NCBI GenBank assembly: GCA_023417655.1 | Contig: JAEZFD010000010.1 | Span: 1-64,000 of the forward strand | From: Planctomycetota bacterium | GTDB taxonomy: Bacteria; Planctomycetota; Planctomycetia; Planctomycetales; Planctomycetaceae | Length of the DNA: 64,000 nt | Direction of reading: 5' to 3' | Part shown: in pieces, positions 1 to 8,994 of the stretch | Layout: every line of letters starts with the position of its first letter | Position numbering within the stretch: position 1 is the stretch's first letter | Position numbers and translations under genes: made by a program | The notes under the pieces: generated by a model | What the model saw: the letters and a program-made list of their open reading frames with translations, nothing else | What the model was told of the DNA's origin: nothing | The model's database searches: none

Positions 1-75
1 GAATTTGAATCCTACATCGATAGTGGCATCAGCACCGTGACACCTGCGCAAACGCTGATGCAGCTGGCACACTGA
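1..75 (+). CDS. nuoF: NADH-quinone oxidoreductase subunit F, C-terminal end (partial)
   Basis: The window opens inside a reading frame that ends with TGA at 73-75 and encodes 24 residues, starting EFESYIDSGI. It lies directly upstream of nuoG in an otherwise canonical nuo gene order, where nuoF (the NADH- and FMN-binding subunit) is expected. The short tail is compatible with a NuoF C-terminus but carries no diagnostic motif, so the call rests mainly on position. The 100 bases to the nuoG start contain no other gene. Confidence 0.6.
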   Translation, partial: EFESYIDSGISTVTPAQTLMQLAH

Positions 76-175
76 TTCGGCATCAACTGATGCTCCGGTG
101 TCACCAGACAGACGCGTCCTGAATGGACACGGCTTTTCGAGTTCACCCAATATTTATCGAAGTGGCGAAATCACG

Positions 176-1858
176 ATGCCCACAGTCGTTGTCAATAACG
201 AACCGGTCGAGATCGACCCCAACGAGCGCCTGAACTGCGTGGACGTGGCCAAGCGCGCCGGGGTCGAGATTCCGGCGTATTGCTACCATCCTTCGCTGTC
301 CATCGCCGCCAGTTGCCGCATGTGTCTGGTGGAGTATGGCGAAAAGAAGCCGGACGGCACGATCGCATGGCAGCCGAAGCTCGTCCCCGGATGTCAGACT
401 CCAGTGAAAGATGGTTCGGTGATCGTCGCCGACAGCCCCAAAGTGCAGGCGGCCCGCAAGGCGACACTGGAATACCTGCTCCTGAACCACCCGCTCGATT
501 GCCCGACGTGCGATCAGGCCGGGGAATGTTATCTGCAGGATTACAGTTATCGATACGGACGCGGCTATAGCCGTCTGCAGGAACCGAAGAACCAGAAGCC
601 AGATAAAGATTATATCGGGGATCAGATCACTCTGTTCACCGATCGCTGCATTATGTGCAGTCGCTGTGTGCGGTTCACCCGTGAGATTTCCGGGACCGCC
701 GAACTGCAGTTGATCAACCGCGGCACTCATGCTGAAGTCGACATCTTCCCCGGAGATCCGTGTAACAACAAGCTGGCCGGAAACGTTGTCGATCTCTGCC
801 CGGTCGGAGCCCTCTGCAGCAAAGACTTCTTGTACAAACAGCGAGTCTGGTGGCTGAGAACGACTGACAGCGTCTGCGGAGAGTGCAGCAGCAACTGCAG
901 CATCCATATCGATCAGAACGACGAAAAGGTCTACCGCCTCCGTCCCCGCACGAACTTGGAGAATCAGGGTTACTTCATGTGCGACGACGGTCGGTTTGGC
1001 TGGAAATACATCCAGTCAGAGGACCGGCTCACGGTCCCCGCCCGCAAGGAAGATGGCCAGTTGCTGGAATGCGATTGGGACAGCCTTCTTACCAGCCTAC
1101 GTGAAACCTGGACTGCCATCGGCGCACAGTCGCCCGGTCGTACCGCCGCGGTGTTTTCACCATATATGACCGTGGAAGAAGCCTGGCTGCTGGCGACCTT
1201 CGTTCGCGCAGCTGATTCCCAGGCAGCATTGTTCCTTGGACCTGTTCACGTCGTTGGGGAAGACGATCTCTATCCCAAAGATGTTCATGGACAGCCGAAG
1301 TCGAACGTCAAATTCGTCATCAAAGCCGAGAAGGCTCCGAACCGTCTCGGCATCGAGATGGTGCTGAAGCACTTCACCGGCAAGGTCGAAACTTTCGACG
1401 CCGCACTGACGCGGTTCGGCAATGGTGATTTTGACGCTGCATATCTGGTTGGGGGAGACCCCAAAGGCTGGATTACCGACGAACAGGCAGCGGTTCTGGC
1501 AAAAGTTAAAACCGTCGTGGTGCAGGATATCCTCCCCTCCGCTGCGATCGACTATGCCACCTTCCTGCTCCCTGCCGGATCGTTTGCCGAGCGAGAGGGG
1601 ACCTATATCAACTTTAAAGGTCTCGCACAGGAACTCCGACGTGCGATTCGCAGCCCAGACAATGCCCGGCCTGACGGTCGCCTGTTGTGGGAACTCAGCG
1701 AACGACCCGGCCTGTTCCGCGTGACAGTTCTGCGAGATGAAGTGAAGGCCGCGATTCCAGAATTCGCCGCATGCCCCGAAAGTTTCAGCACCGGCAAAGA
1801 TAACCGTCCATTGACTCCACAGATGCCATTGCAGCAGTCACTTCCGGTTTTAAGTTAG
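176..1858 (+). CDS. nuoG: NADH-quinone oxidoreductase subunit G (short form)
   Basis: This is the iron-sulfur subunit of the complex I peripheral arm and passes electrons from NuoF towards NuoI. The product is 560 residues from the ATG at 176. The frame opens 78 bases earlier, but the MPTVVVNNEPVEID start matches the ferredoxin-like N-terminus of the family. The [2Fe-2S] ligands are C36, C47, C50 and C73. The His-Cys cluster motif is H105, C109, C112, C118. A [4Fe-4S] set is C158, C161, C164 and C208. C234, C237, C241 and C269 match the extra N7 cluster of the E. coli, Thermus and Aquifex type. The C-terminal molybdopterin-oxidoreductase-like region has only about 290 residues, so the protein is shorter than NuoG proteins of 700-900 residues. 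It is the second gene of the nuo run. Confidence 0.95.
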   Translation: MPTVVVNNEPVEIDPNERLNCVDVAKRAGVEIPAYCYHPSLSIAASCRMCLVEYGEKKPDGTIAWQPKLVPGCQTPVKDGSVIVADSPKVQAARKATLEYLLLNHPLDCPTCDQAGECYLQDYSYRYGRGYSRLQEPKNQKPDKDYIGDQITLFTDRCIMCSRCVRFTREISGTAELQLINRGTHAEVDIFPGDPCNNKLAGNVVDLCPVGALCSKDFLYKQRVWWLRTTDSVCGECSSNCSIHIDQNDEKVYRLRPRTNLENQGYFMCDDGRFGWKYIQSEDRLTVPARKEDGQLLECDWDSLLTSLRETWTAIGAQSPGRTAAVFSPYMTVEEAWLLATFVRAADSQAALFLGPVHVVGEDDLYPKDVHGQPKSNVKFVIKAEKAPNRLGIEMVLKHFTGKVETFDAALTRFGNGDFDAAYLVGGDPKGWITDEQAAVLAKVKTVVVQDILPSAAIDYATFLLPAGSFAEREGTYINFKGLAQELRRAIRSPDNARPDGRLLWELSERPGLFRVTVLRDEVKAAIPEFAACPESFSTGKDNRPLTPQMPLQQSLPVLS

Positions 1859-1932
1859 CCTCGGTCTGCAAGCTCCCTGAGCGATCGAATCAAGGCCGTC
1901 GACTTCCCCGGACTTACTGAAACACCTTCTGT

Positions 1933-3120
1933 ATGCCAGAAATTCTGATCACACTTGTCACCATCGGAGTCGTCATCGGCGTCATTCTGGGGGCGTGTTC
2001 CTATCTCATCTGGGTGGAACGTAAGCTCTCTGCCGTGATGCAGGATCGTATTGGCCCGAACCGCGTCGGGGTCTGGGGATTGCTGCAGCCAATCGCCGAC
2101 GGTCTCAAGTTCCTCTTTAAAGAGGAAATGGTTCCGTCTCACGTCGATAAAGTGCTGTTCGTGATGGCTCCGGCGATCGCCTTGTTCACCGCCATGTTGT
2201 CACTAGCCGTTGTCCCATTCGGACCTGTTGATCAGGCTCCCTGGTTCATGCGGTACATCATCGCGCCGGGCATCGATATCGGACTGGTCTACATCCTCGC
2301 AATCGGCAGTTTGAACGTGTATGCCGTGGTGCTCGGGGGCTGGGCCTCGAACAACAAGTACAGTGCCATGGGATCGCTTCGAGCGAGTGCCCAGGTGGTG
2401 AGCTATGAGATTCCTCTCGGGCTCTCTATCGTCGGCATCGCGCTGCTCGGCGGGACGCTGAGTCTGGAACAGATTCAAAATACGCAGGCACAGGCGGGGA
2501 TCGCCGGCTGGTATTGCTGGACTCAACCGCTGGCACTGCTGATCTTCTTCACTGCCTCCATGGCAGAAGCCAACCGTCTGCCGTTCGACCTCGCAGAGTG
2601 CGAGCAGGAACTGATTGGCGGGTTCCATACCGAATATGGTGCTTTGAAGTTCGGTCTGTTCTTCCTGGGTGAATACACCCACGTGATCCTGATCAGCCTG
2701 CTCACTTCAATTCTGTTCTTCGGCGGCTGGCACTTCCCGGTGATCGCAGAAGCTGGCAGCACCTATCCGCTGTCATCGCTCGTCAAACTTGCCGTGCTGT
2801 TCGCCAAAGCGGGAATGGTGATCTTCCTGATCGTGGTGCTGCGTTGGACCATTCCTCGATTCCGGTTTGACCAGCTGATGGGCCTCTCCTGGAAGGTGCT
2901 CATCCCGATGGGGATGCTGAACGTCCTGGTCGTGATGACTGCTCTGCAGTTCGGATGGAGTCGCTGGCTGCTTGGTCCATTATCACTCCTCATCTTTGTT
3001 ATTGCCGGAGCGATTAGCGTCGCTGCGAAACAGCGTGAGATCCGGAATCGGCCTCTGGCCGCACAGAAGTCATTTGGATCTGCGAACGTGGGAGATGTCG
3101 CACTGGAATCAGCATCATAA
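1933..3120 (+). CDS. nuoH: NADH-quinone oxidoreductase subunit H
   Basis: NuoH is the membrane subunit that joins the peripheral and membrane arms of complex I and forms much of the quinone chamber. The 395-residue product has about eight or nine hydrophobic segments. It contains the family signatures ERKLSAVMQDRIGPNRVG near residues 29-46 and EANRLPFDLAECEQELIGG in the middle, whose acidic residues line the quinone site. The last 25 or so residues are hydrophilic and variable. It sits 74 bases after nuoG and 85 bases before the likely nuoI start, in the same orientation, so co-transcription is likely. Confidence 0.96.
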   Translation: MPEILITLVTIGVVIGVILGACSYLIWVERKLSAVMQDRIGPNRVGVWGLLQPIADGLKFLFKEEMVPSHVDKVLFVMAPAIALFTAMLSLAVVPFGPVDQAPWFMRYIIAPGIDIGLVYILAIGSLNVYAVVLGGWASNNKYSAMGSLRASAQVVSYEIPLGLSIVGIALLGGTLSLEQIQNTQAQAGIAGWYCWTQPLALLIFFTASMAEANRLPFDLAECEQELIGGFHTEYGALKFGLFFLGEYTHVILISLLTSILFFGGWHFPVIAEAGSTYPLSSLVKLAVLFAKAGMVIFLIVVLRWTIPRFRFDQLMGLSWKVLIPMGMLNVLVVMTALQFGWSRWLLGPLSLLIFVIAGAISVAAKQREIRNRPLAAQKSFGSANVGDVALESAS

Positions 3121-3205
3121 CCCTGTTGTGACCTGATCGTCAGAAGCCTCTTTCAATCGAAATCACCGCGTCACCTGTGTGACGCAATTCAACGGAATCG
3201 AACCG

Positions 3206-3865
3206 ATGTCCATTAAGCCGGACGAAGTGGAATGGATGGAAGAACCCGAGATCGGGTTCTGGGAAGCGACGTTCATTCCCGCCATTCTCAGCGGCCTGAA
3301 AACGACATTGAACCATGTCACCAATCCTCGTCCGGTGACACAGTTCTACCCTGAAGTCGAACCGAATCTCCCGCTGCATTACCGGGGTGTCCATCGCCTG
3401 AACCGCGATGAACAGGATCGGGTGAAGTGCGTGGCATGCATGATGTGCGCCACCGCCTGCCCGGCGAAATGCATCACCATCGAAGCGGCAGAAGCCCCTC
3501 CTGAATGGCCCGACCGCGATAAATACCCGAAGTCATTTGTTCTCGATGAACTCCGCTGCATCTATTGCGGCATGTGCGAAGAAGCATGTCCTGTCGATGC
3601 CATCGAGCTGACGCATATCTATGACCTGACAGGTCGCACACGTGATGAGTTGATGTACAACAAGGACAAACTCCTGAACGTGTTCGACGAAACGAAGAAC
3701 AACTTCCGCGATCCGATTCGGACCCGGCGAGGCAAGCTTGGACCGGCGGCACAGTTCGAAGAACTTCCGACCGTCGGTCCTGCAACATCGCTGCCAACCG
3801 CCGATCGTGCCGCTCAGGCACCGGCTCCTGGCAAGATTGCTCCTGAAGTGAAGGAGCAGAAATGA
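3206..3865 (+). CDS. nuoI: NADH-quinone oxidoreductase subunit I
   Basis: NuoI carries the two tandem [4Fe-4S] clusters (N6a and N6b) that lead electrons to the last cluster before quinone. The product has 219 residues from the ATG at 3206; an in-frame GTG at 3179 would add nine. The two ferredoxin motifs are CVACMMCATACPAKCI and CIYCGMCEEACPVDAI, each with the CxxCxxCxxxCP spacing. A Pro/Ala-rich tail of about 50 residues follows the second motif. The stop overlaps the nuoJ start by four bases (ATGA), which indicates translational coupling. Confidence 0.96.
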   Translation: MSIKPDEVEWMEEPEIGFWEATFIPAILSGLKTTLNHVTNPRPVTQFYPEVEPNLPLHYRGVHRLNRDEQDRVKCVACMMCATACPAKCITIEAAEAPPEWPDRDKYPKSFVLDELRCIYCGMCEEACPVDAIELTHIYDLTGRTRDELMYNKDKLLNVFDETKNNFRDPIRTRRGKLGPAAQFEELPTVGPATSLPTADRAAQAPAPGKIAPEVKEQK

Positions 3866-4611
3866 GTCTGCCTTCGATCATCTCTCTTGCCCTGCTCGCC
3901 TTTGGAATTCTCTGGCTGATCCCGCGTCCCACACTTCGGGCACGTCCGGTGGGATACGGCTGTGTGATTCTCGGGATCGTCGGTCTCCTCGGACTGCTGA
4001 ACGTTCCAGATTCCCCGCTGGTCGAGAACATTCAATTCTGGTTGTTTGCCGGAAGTGCATTGTTCTTCGGTGCATTGACCATCACGCATCACAAGCCTGT
4101 CTATGCGGCATTGTGGTTTGCTCTGGCAACCTTGGCCTCCTGCGGACTACTGCTGATGCAGAGTGCCCCATTTCTCGCTGCAGCCACGATCATCGTCTAC
4201 GCCGGTGCCATTGTGGTGACCTTTGTGTTCGTGATCATGCTGGCTCAGCAGGCAGGCACAACCGGTTATGACCGTCGGCCTCGGCGGCCGGCTCTCGCGG
4301 TGATCTCTGCCTTTGTCCTGTTCGGTGCAATCCTGACCGTTCTGGAACGATCGAGTGCTCCAGTCATTGCGGCCACTGAAACAGAAGCGGCTGCAAGTGA
4401 ACCCGCTGAATCGGCGGTGACCGCGAATGTGGAAGTCACCAACGCCCTGAGTCGGCCACGTGAAGGCGAGTCGCTCGGAACGTTGCATGGACTCGGTCGA
4501 GCACTGTTTGGAGATTATCTGTTCTCCGTCGAACTGGCGGGAACACTGCTGCTCATTGCCAGTATCGGAGCGATTACGATTGCCCCGCGGAGGGGACAGG
4601 GAACGCTATGA
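3862..4611 (+). CDS. nuoJ: NADH-quinone oxidoreductase subunit J (extended)
   Basis: NuoJ is a small membrane subunit of complex I next to NuoK and NuoA. The 249-residue product has five hydrophobic segments. The segment at about residues 95-130 carries IIVYAGAIVVTFVFVIMLAQ, the usual NuoJ TM3 with its pi-bulge region. Between TM4 and TM5 there is a hydrophilic insert of roughly 60 residues rich in Glu and Ala, so the protein is longer than typical forms of about 165-200 residues. The start overlaps nuoI and the stop overlaps nuoK, both by ATGA, so nuoIJK are tightly coupled. Confidence 0.94.
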   Translation: MSLPSIISLALLAFGILWLIPRPTLRARPVGYGCVILGIVGLLGLLNVPDSPLVENIQFWLFAGSALFFGALTITHHKPVYAALWFALATLASCGLLLMQSAPFLAAATIIVYAGAIVVTFVFVIMLAQQAGTTGYDRRPRRPALAVISAFVLFGAILTVLERSSAPVIAATETEAAASEPAESAVTANVEVTNALSRPREGESLGTLHGLGRALFGDYLFSVELAGTLLLIASIGAITIAPRRGQGTL

Positions 4612-5066
4612 CCGGTGAAGTCGAACGATATCTGGCGGTCGCCGCCGGGCTGTTTATTCTCGGAGCGATCGGGTTCCTGACCCGTCGCAATCTGATTCTG
4701 ATTTTCCTGTCCGTTGAACTGATGATGCACGGGGTCGGCCTCACCTTTGTGACGTTCGGCAAGCTGCACCTCACGAACGAGGGACAGGTGATGAACGTGC
4801 TGGCACTGACCGTCGCCGCCTGCGAAGCGGGATTGGCGCTGGCCCTGATTCTCGCACTCTTCCAGATGTCCTCATCACTCGATGTGGAACTCTGGTCTGA
4901 CTTGCGGGAAGAGGATCTTCCGGCCCCTGTTTCACCGTCAGACTTTGAAGGCGTTCCGGATTCAGAGCATCAGGAATTCCCGAAGCTGACACCGGCAGGT
5001 CGGGCTCCGGTCTTACCGCGACGACCGGTGGTCGTGACACGAAAGCCGGCCTCCCCAAAGACCTGA
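4608..5066 (+). CDS. nuoK: NADH-quinone oxidoreductase subunit K with C-terminal extension
   Basis: NuoK is an antiporter-like membrane subunit with two conserved glutamates in the proton path. Three transmembrane segments cover residues 8-90. They include NLILIFLSVELMMHGVGL with its Glu, and ALTVAACEAGLALALILALF with the second Glu. Residues after about 95 form a hydrophilic Pro/Arg-rich tail of some 55 residues that normal NuoK proteins (about 100 residues) lack. The start overlaps nuoJ by four bases. The 61-base gap to nuoL is the first real spacer after nuoI. Confidence 0.95.
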   Translation: MTGEVERYLAVAAGLFILGAIGFLTRRNLILIFLSVELMMHGVGLTFVTFGKLHLTNEGQVMNVLALTVAACEAGLALALILALFQMSSSLDVELWSDLREEDLPAPVSPSDFEGVPDSEHQEFPKLTPAGRAPVLPRRPVVVTRKPASPKT

Positions 5067-5127
5067 TTCCTGATTTCATTACCGCCGCTTTGCTGTTTGT
5101 TGTTTCTCCCCATTTGTGGTCGGTTCC

Positions 5128-7086
5128 ATGTCCCATTCGGTTTTATGGCTGATTCCCCTGGCTCCACTGGTGGCCGCAATTTTCATTGCGCTGCTGGGGC
5201 CGCGATTCCTGCGGGAAAAAAGTCATATCCCCTGCGTACTGGCGCTGCTGTTCTCATTCGGCTGTTCGTTGATCCTGCTGTGTCACCTGGTGCCACAGGG
5301 ATTCGGGGAACATGGTCACGATGTGCCCGCCGTCTCAGGTGGCTATGACTTCCTGTCGATCGGCTCAATTCGCGCCCGCATTCAGCTCTCCGCTGATGCC
5401 ATGACCGCAATCATGCTGGCGATGGTGACGGGCGTCAGTTCGCTCGTCGCAATCTTCGCTGGCGGATACATGCACGGCGATAAAGGCTATGCCCGCTTCT
5501 TCGCTGAAGTGTCGATGTTCGTCTTTTCGATGTGCCTGCTGGTGCTCGCCGACAACTTCGTGCAGTTGTTCATTGGCTGGGAACTCGTCGGTCTGTGCAG
5601 CTATCTGCTGATCGGGTTCTGGTATCAGAAGCCAAGTGCTTCCGCCGCTGCGAAAAAGGCCTTCGTGGTCAACCGGATCGGGGACTTCGGTCTGCTGCTC
5701 GGAATCTTCCTGATCTGGACCACATTCGGCTCAGTCACCTTCGCAGATGTTCTCGACAACCCTGAGAAAATTCAGGCGATCGCTGCGGCGAATGCCGAGA
5801 TGGTCACAACGATCTGTCTGCTGCTGTTTCTGGGCGCGGTCGGAAAGTCGGCTCAGTTCCCGCTGCATGTCTGGTTGCCAGACGCGATGGAAGGCCCGAC
5901 TCCTGTCAGTGCTCTGATTCACGCTGCGACCATGGTTACCGCCGGGGTTTACCTTGTCGCGCGATGCACGCCGTTGTTCATTGCCTCGCCACAGGCACAG
6001 TTGGTCGTCGCGGCGATTGGTGCGATCACGGCTCTGCTGGCCGCTTTGATTGCACTCACTCAGACCGACCTGAAGCGAGTCCTCGCATACTCAACGGTCA
6101 GTCAGCTGGCCTATCTGTTCATGGCACTCGGAGCCGCTGCTGGTCTCGAGTCCGCCACTCCGGCTGTGTCAGCAGCCATGTTCCACCTGTTCACACACGC
6201 CTTCTTCAAAGCCCTGCTGTTCCTCGCGGCGGGGAGCGTCATGCACGCCATGGGAGACGTCATCGACATGCGTCGCTTCAGCGGGCTGAAGAAAGCATTG
6301 CCGATCACCCACTGGACGTTCCTCTGCGGAGCTCTGGCTCTGGCAGGTTTCCCGCTGCTGTCCGGATTCTGGAGCAAGGACGAGATCCTCGGCGTCCTCT
6401 CAGAGGCCAGCCATCATGCTCAGCATGGCTCGTTCTTCGTTCTGATTTACTGGACCGCACTCACCACCGCTCTGCTGACTGCGTTCTACACCTTCCGGGC
6501 GTACTTCATGACGTTCTGGGGTCCAGAGAAGTTCCCAGAAGAAGCGGGTGCTCATCCGCATGATGCTCCGCCGATCATGGCCTGGCCACTGCAGATTCTG
6601 GCTGTCTGTGCTGTCGCCATCGGGGGGATCGTGGGTCCGACCGGACTGTTCGGAAACTACCTGCATCACACGCAGGGCTTCCCGGCGTCGGGTCCGCATG
6701 TGCTGCATGTCGGTGTCATGGTGCTGAGTTCGATCTTCGCAGTGGCAGGCATCGGACTGGCCTGGTTCTTCTATGTGAGTTCGCCCGCCATTCCGAGACA
6801 GCTGGCAACAGGTTTGCGTCCGCTCTATGCCCTGTCACTCAACAAATTCTTCCTTGATGAAATTTACTCTGCCGTCATCGTGTTCCCGTTGCGGAAACTC
6901 GCTCTGGTGGCAGCGGTCTTTGATATCGGCGTCATCGCTCAGATCGTCACCTGCGTTGGTCACCTGCCGCGTCTGTTCGGTGCAATTCCCCGCATCCTGC
7001 AGAATGGACTGGTCCCCTCGTATGCTTTAGTCATGTTCGTGGGCGTGATTGCCGGACTGTTATACGCCATGTCCTTTTTGAAATAA
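5128..7086 (+). CDS. nuoL: NADH-quinone oxidoreductase subunit L
   Basis: NuoL is the distal antiporter-like proton-pumping subunit of complex I. The product has 652 residues from the ATG at 5128; a GTG four codons earlier is in frame. It has many transmembrane segments. FIGWELVGLCSYLLIGFW carries the TM5 glutamate, and GKSAQFPLHVWLPDAMEG carries the TM7 lysine and the signature leading into the discontinuous helix. HALFKALLFL-type residues (HAFFKALLFLAAG here) follow. The C-terminus keeps the extra helices that form the lateral arm. It lies between nuoK and nuoM on the same strand. Confidence 0.97.
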   Translation: MSHSVLWLIPLAPLVAAIFIALLGPRFLREKSHIPCVLALLFSFGCSLILLCHLVPQGFGEHGHDVPAVSGGYDFLSIGSIRARIQLSADAMTAIMLAMVTGVSSLVAIFAGGYMHGDKGYARFFAEVSMFVFSMCLLVLADNFVQLFIGWELVGLCSYLLIGFWYQKPSASAAAKKAFVVNRIGDFGLLLGIFLIWTTFGSVTFADVLDNPEKIQAIAAANAEMVTTICLLLFLGAVGKSAQFPLHVWLPDAMEGPTPVSALIHAATMVTAGVYLVARCTPLFIASPQAQLVVAAIGAITALLAALIALTQTDLKRVLAYSTVSQLAYLFMALGAAAGLESATPAVSAAMFHLFTHAFFKALLFLAAGSVMHAMGDVIDMRRFSGLKKALPITHWTFLCGALALAGFPLLSGFWSKDEILGVLSEASHHAQHGSFFVLIYWTALTTALLTAFYTFRAYFMTFWGPEKFPEEAGAHPHDAPPIMAWPLQILAVCAVAIGGIVGPTGLFGNYLHHTQGFPASGPHVLHVGVMVLSSIFAVAGIGLAWFFYVSSPAIPRQLATGLRPLYALSLNKFFLDEIYSAVIVFPLRKLALVAAVFDIGVIAQIVTCVGHLPRLFGAIPRILQNGLVPSYALVMFVGVIAGLLYAMSFLK

Positions 7087-7180
7087 GCTGGGTGGCCACA
7101 CCGGGTCGCGCTGCGGATCTGACGCAGACCGCTGCCGACAAGTGATGACCGTTTCCTGTGATGAAAACTGATTGCCCGTC

Positions 7181-8824
7181 ATGTTAATCCTCCTCTTCGT
7201 CTGCCTCGGTCTCCCGCTCGTCACAGCAGCACTGCTAATGCTGTTTCGAGGTTCGGCCGCTGTCGAAACCGCGCGGTGGATTGCGTTGTTTGGTGCAATC
7301 TCAACGCTGCTGGCCGCCTGCGGACTGTTTGCGGAATATCGCAGCCTCGAAGCACCGGCCGCTTGGGCGAACAGCCCGATCCAGCCACGTTTTGAATACC
7401 AGCGTCCCTGGCTGTCGACTCAGGTCTCGGATGCCGCTGAGCAGACTGGCGGCCTGAACCTGACGATGCACTTCGGACTTGACGGCATCAGCGTCGCCAT
7501 GATTCTCCTGACCAGCGTGCTCAGCGTGTCGTCGATCCTGATTTCCTGGGAATCGATCCGGCAGCGTCCTGCGGAATTCTATGCCGCTCTGTTAACACTG
7601 CAGACCGGCGTCGTGGGTGCCTTCTGCGCTTTCGATGTGATCCTGTTCTATGCATTCTTCGAGATCACGTTGATTCCGCTGTTCTTCATGATCATCTGCT
7701 GGGGTGGACCGCAACGTCGCACCGCAGCCATGACCTTCTTCCTGTACACCTTCAGCGGCAGCATCATCACCCTGCTGGGATTGATCACTCTGATTGTGCG
7801 TGCCGCTCAGGCCGGTGTCCCCAACCCGACGTCGATTCCGGCACTCGCTCAGTGGCTGCAGAACAATCCGCTCAGTCCTGAACTGCAGGGAGCCTTCTTC
7901 CTCGCAATTGCAGCGGGCTTCCTCGTGAAGGTTCCACTGTTTCCATTCCATTCCTGGCTGCCGCTGACATATGCCGAGGCTCCAACTGCCGGCACTGTGT
8001 TCGCATCCGGCGTGCTGGCGAAGCTCGGTGCCTATGGCTTCCTGCGATTCTGCATTCCGATGTTCCCGGACGCCTGTCTGAAGTGCGGCGTGCCGTTGAT
8101 CGGAACGCTTGCCGTCATCGGCGTCGTCTATGGTTCGCTCTGTGCTTTGTCACAGCGGGACATGAAACGTCTGGTGGCCTATAGCAGCGTGGCTCACCTC
8201 GGGTTCTGCATGCTCGGACTCTTCGCCCTGAACGTCGAAGGTCTCGCCGGTGGTGTTCTGCAGATGGTGAATCACGGGCTCTCGACTGCGGCCCTATTCC
8301 TTCTGGTCGCCATGATTGCTGACCGGTATCAGACACGACAGATTCCGGAACTCGGAGGCCTCGCGTCGCGATTGCCGCTGCTCGCCTGCTGCATGGTCTT
8401 CATGTCGATGGCAAGCATCGGACTCCCCGGCCTGAACGGCTTTACCGGTGAATTCCTGTCGCTGGCCGGAATGTTCGCCCGGCATCCTGTGTATGCGGTG
8501 ATCGGAACGACCGGTGTCATTCTGGGAGCCTGGTACTTGCTGACGCTGGTTCAGAACGTCTTCTTCGGTCCAGTGAAAGAACCTCACGGAACTCCAGCCC
8601 GCGACCTGCACGTGCGGGAAGGCTTCGCCCTCGCTCCACTGGCCGCACTGTGTCTGGCCATCGGGATCTATCCGCAGCCATTATTGGACATCATCCGCCC
8701 TGACGTAGAAGCGGTTGCCAAACTTTACGTTCCTCAGCAGACCGTTGCGGGAGACGTCGCCCCAGTTCAGACCACTGTCGCGACGGTCTTAAACACCGTT
8801 TCCGCACCGGCGCTGCCTGAGTAA
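7181..8824 (+). CDS. nuoM: NADH-quinone oxidoreductase subunit M
   Basis: NuoM is the second antiporter-like proton-pumping subunit. The product has 547 residues from the ATG at 7181; an upstream in-frame TTG at 7172 has no better ribosome-binding site. The TM5 glutamate lies in FYAFFEITLIPLFFMI. The pump lysine lies in GFLVKVPLFPFHSWLPLTYA, followed by EAPTAGTVFASGVLAKLGAYG, the usual NuoM signature. The hydrophilic loop at residues 45-95 is somewhat longer than in many homologues. It is 94 bases after nuoL. The 170-base gap to nuoN holds a 16-bp tandem duplication. Confidence 0.96.
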   Translation: MLILLFVCLGLPLVTAALLMLFRGSAAVETARWIALFGAISTLLAACGLFAEYRSLEAPAAWANSPIQPRFEYQRPWLSTQVSDAAEQTGGLNLTMHFGLDGISVAMILLTSVLSVSSILISWESIRQRPAEFYAALLTLQTGVVGAFCAFDVILFYAFFEITLIPLFFMIICWGGPQRRTAAMTFFLYTFSGSIITLLGLITLIVRAAQAGVPNPTSIPALAQWLQNNPLSPELQGAFFLAIAAGFLVKVPLFPFHSWLPLTYAEAPTAGTVFASGVLAKLGAYGFLRFCIPMFPDACLKCGVPLIGTLAVIGVVYGSLCALSQRDMKRLVAYSSVAHLGFCMLGLFALNVEGLAGGVLQMVNHGLSTAALFLLVAMIADRYQTRQIPELGGLASRLPLLACCMVFMSMASIGLPGLNGFTGEFLSLAGMFARHPVYAVIGTTGVILGAWYLLTLVQNVFFGPVKEPHGTPARDLHVREGFALAPLAALCLAIGIYPQPLLDIIRPDVEAVAKLYVPQQTVAGDVAPVQTTVATVLNTVSAPALPE

Positions 8825-8836
8825 TGCCAGAGCAGT

Positions 8837-8868
8837 TTTTGAATGATTATTGTTTTGAATGATTATTG
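8837..8868. repeat. 16-bp perfect tandem duplication after nuoM
   Basis: The unit TTTTGAATGATTATTG occurs twice with no spacer at 8837-8852 and 8853-8868. It begins 12 bases after the nuoM stop, in an AT-rich patch unlike the surrounding GC-rich DNA. It does not form a hairpin with itself. It is probably a recent slippage duplication in the nuoM-nuoN spacer. Confidence 0.85.
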
Positions 8869-8994
8869 ACTGGTCGAATCCGGCCCTGTTTTTCCCGGTG
8901 ACCAGAGTGAAGGGCTTTGACCCTTTCAGCAGAGTCTGAAGCCTGTTGCAGATAAAGTCTTACTGTCCCAGGTCAGCAGACACTATCCGTTAAG

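Noticed and set aside
143..907. A 254-codon minus-strand frame opposite nuoG
   Set aside because: nuoG in the + strand shows all cluster ligands, while the antisense product has no recognisable domain or start signal.
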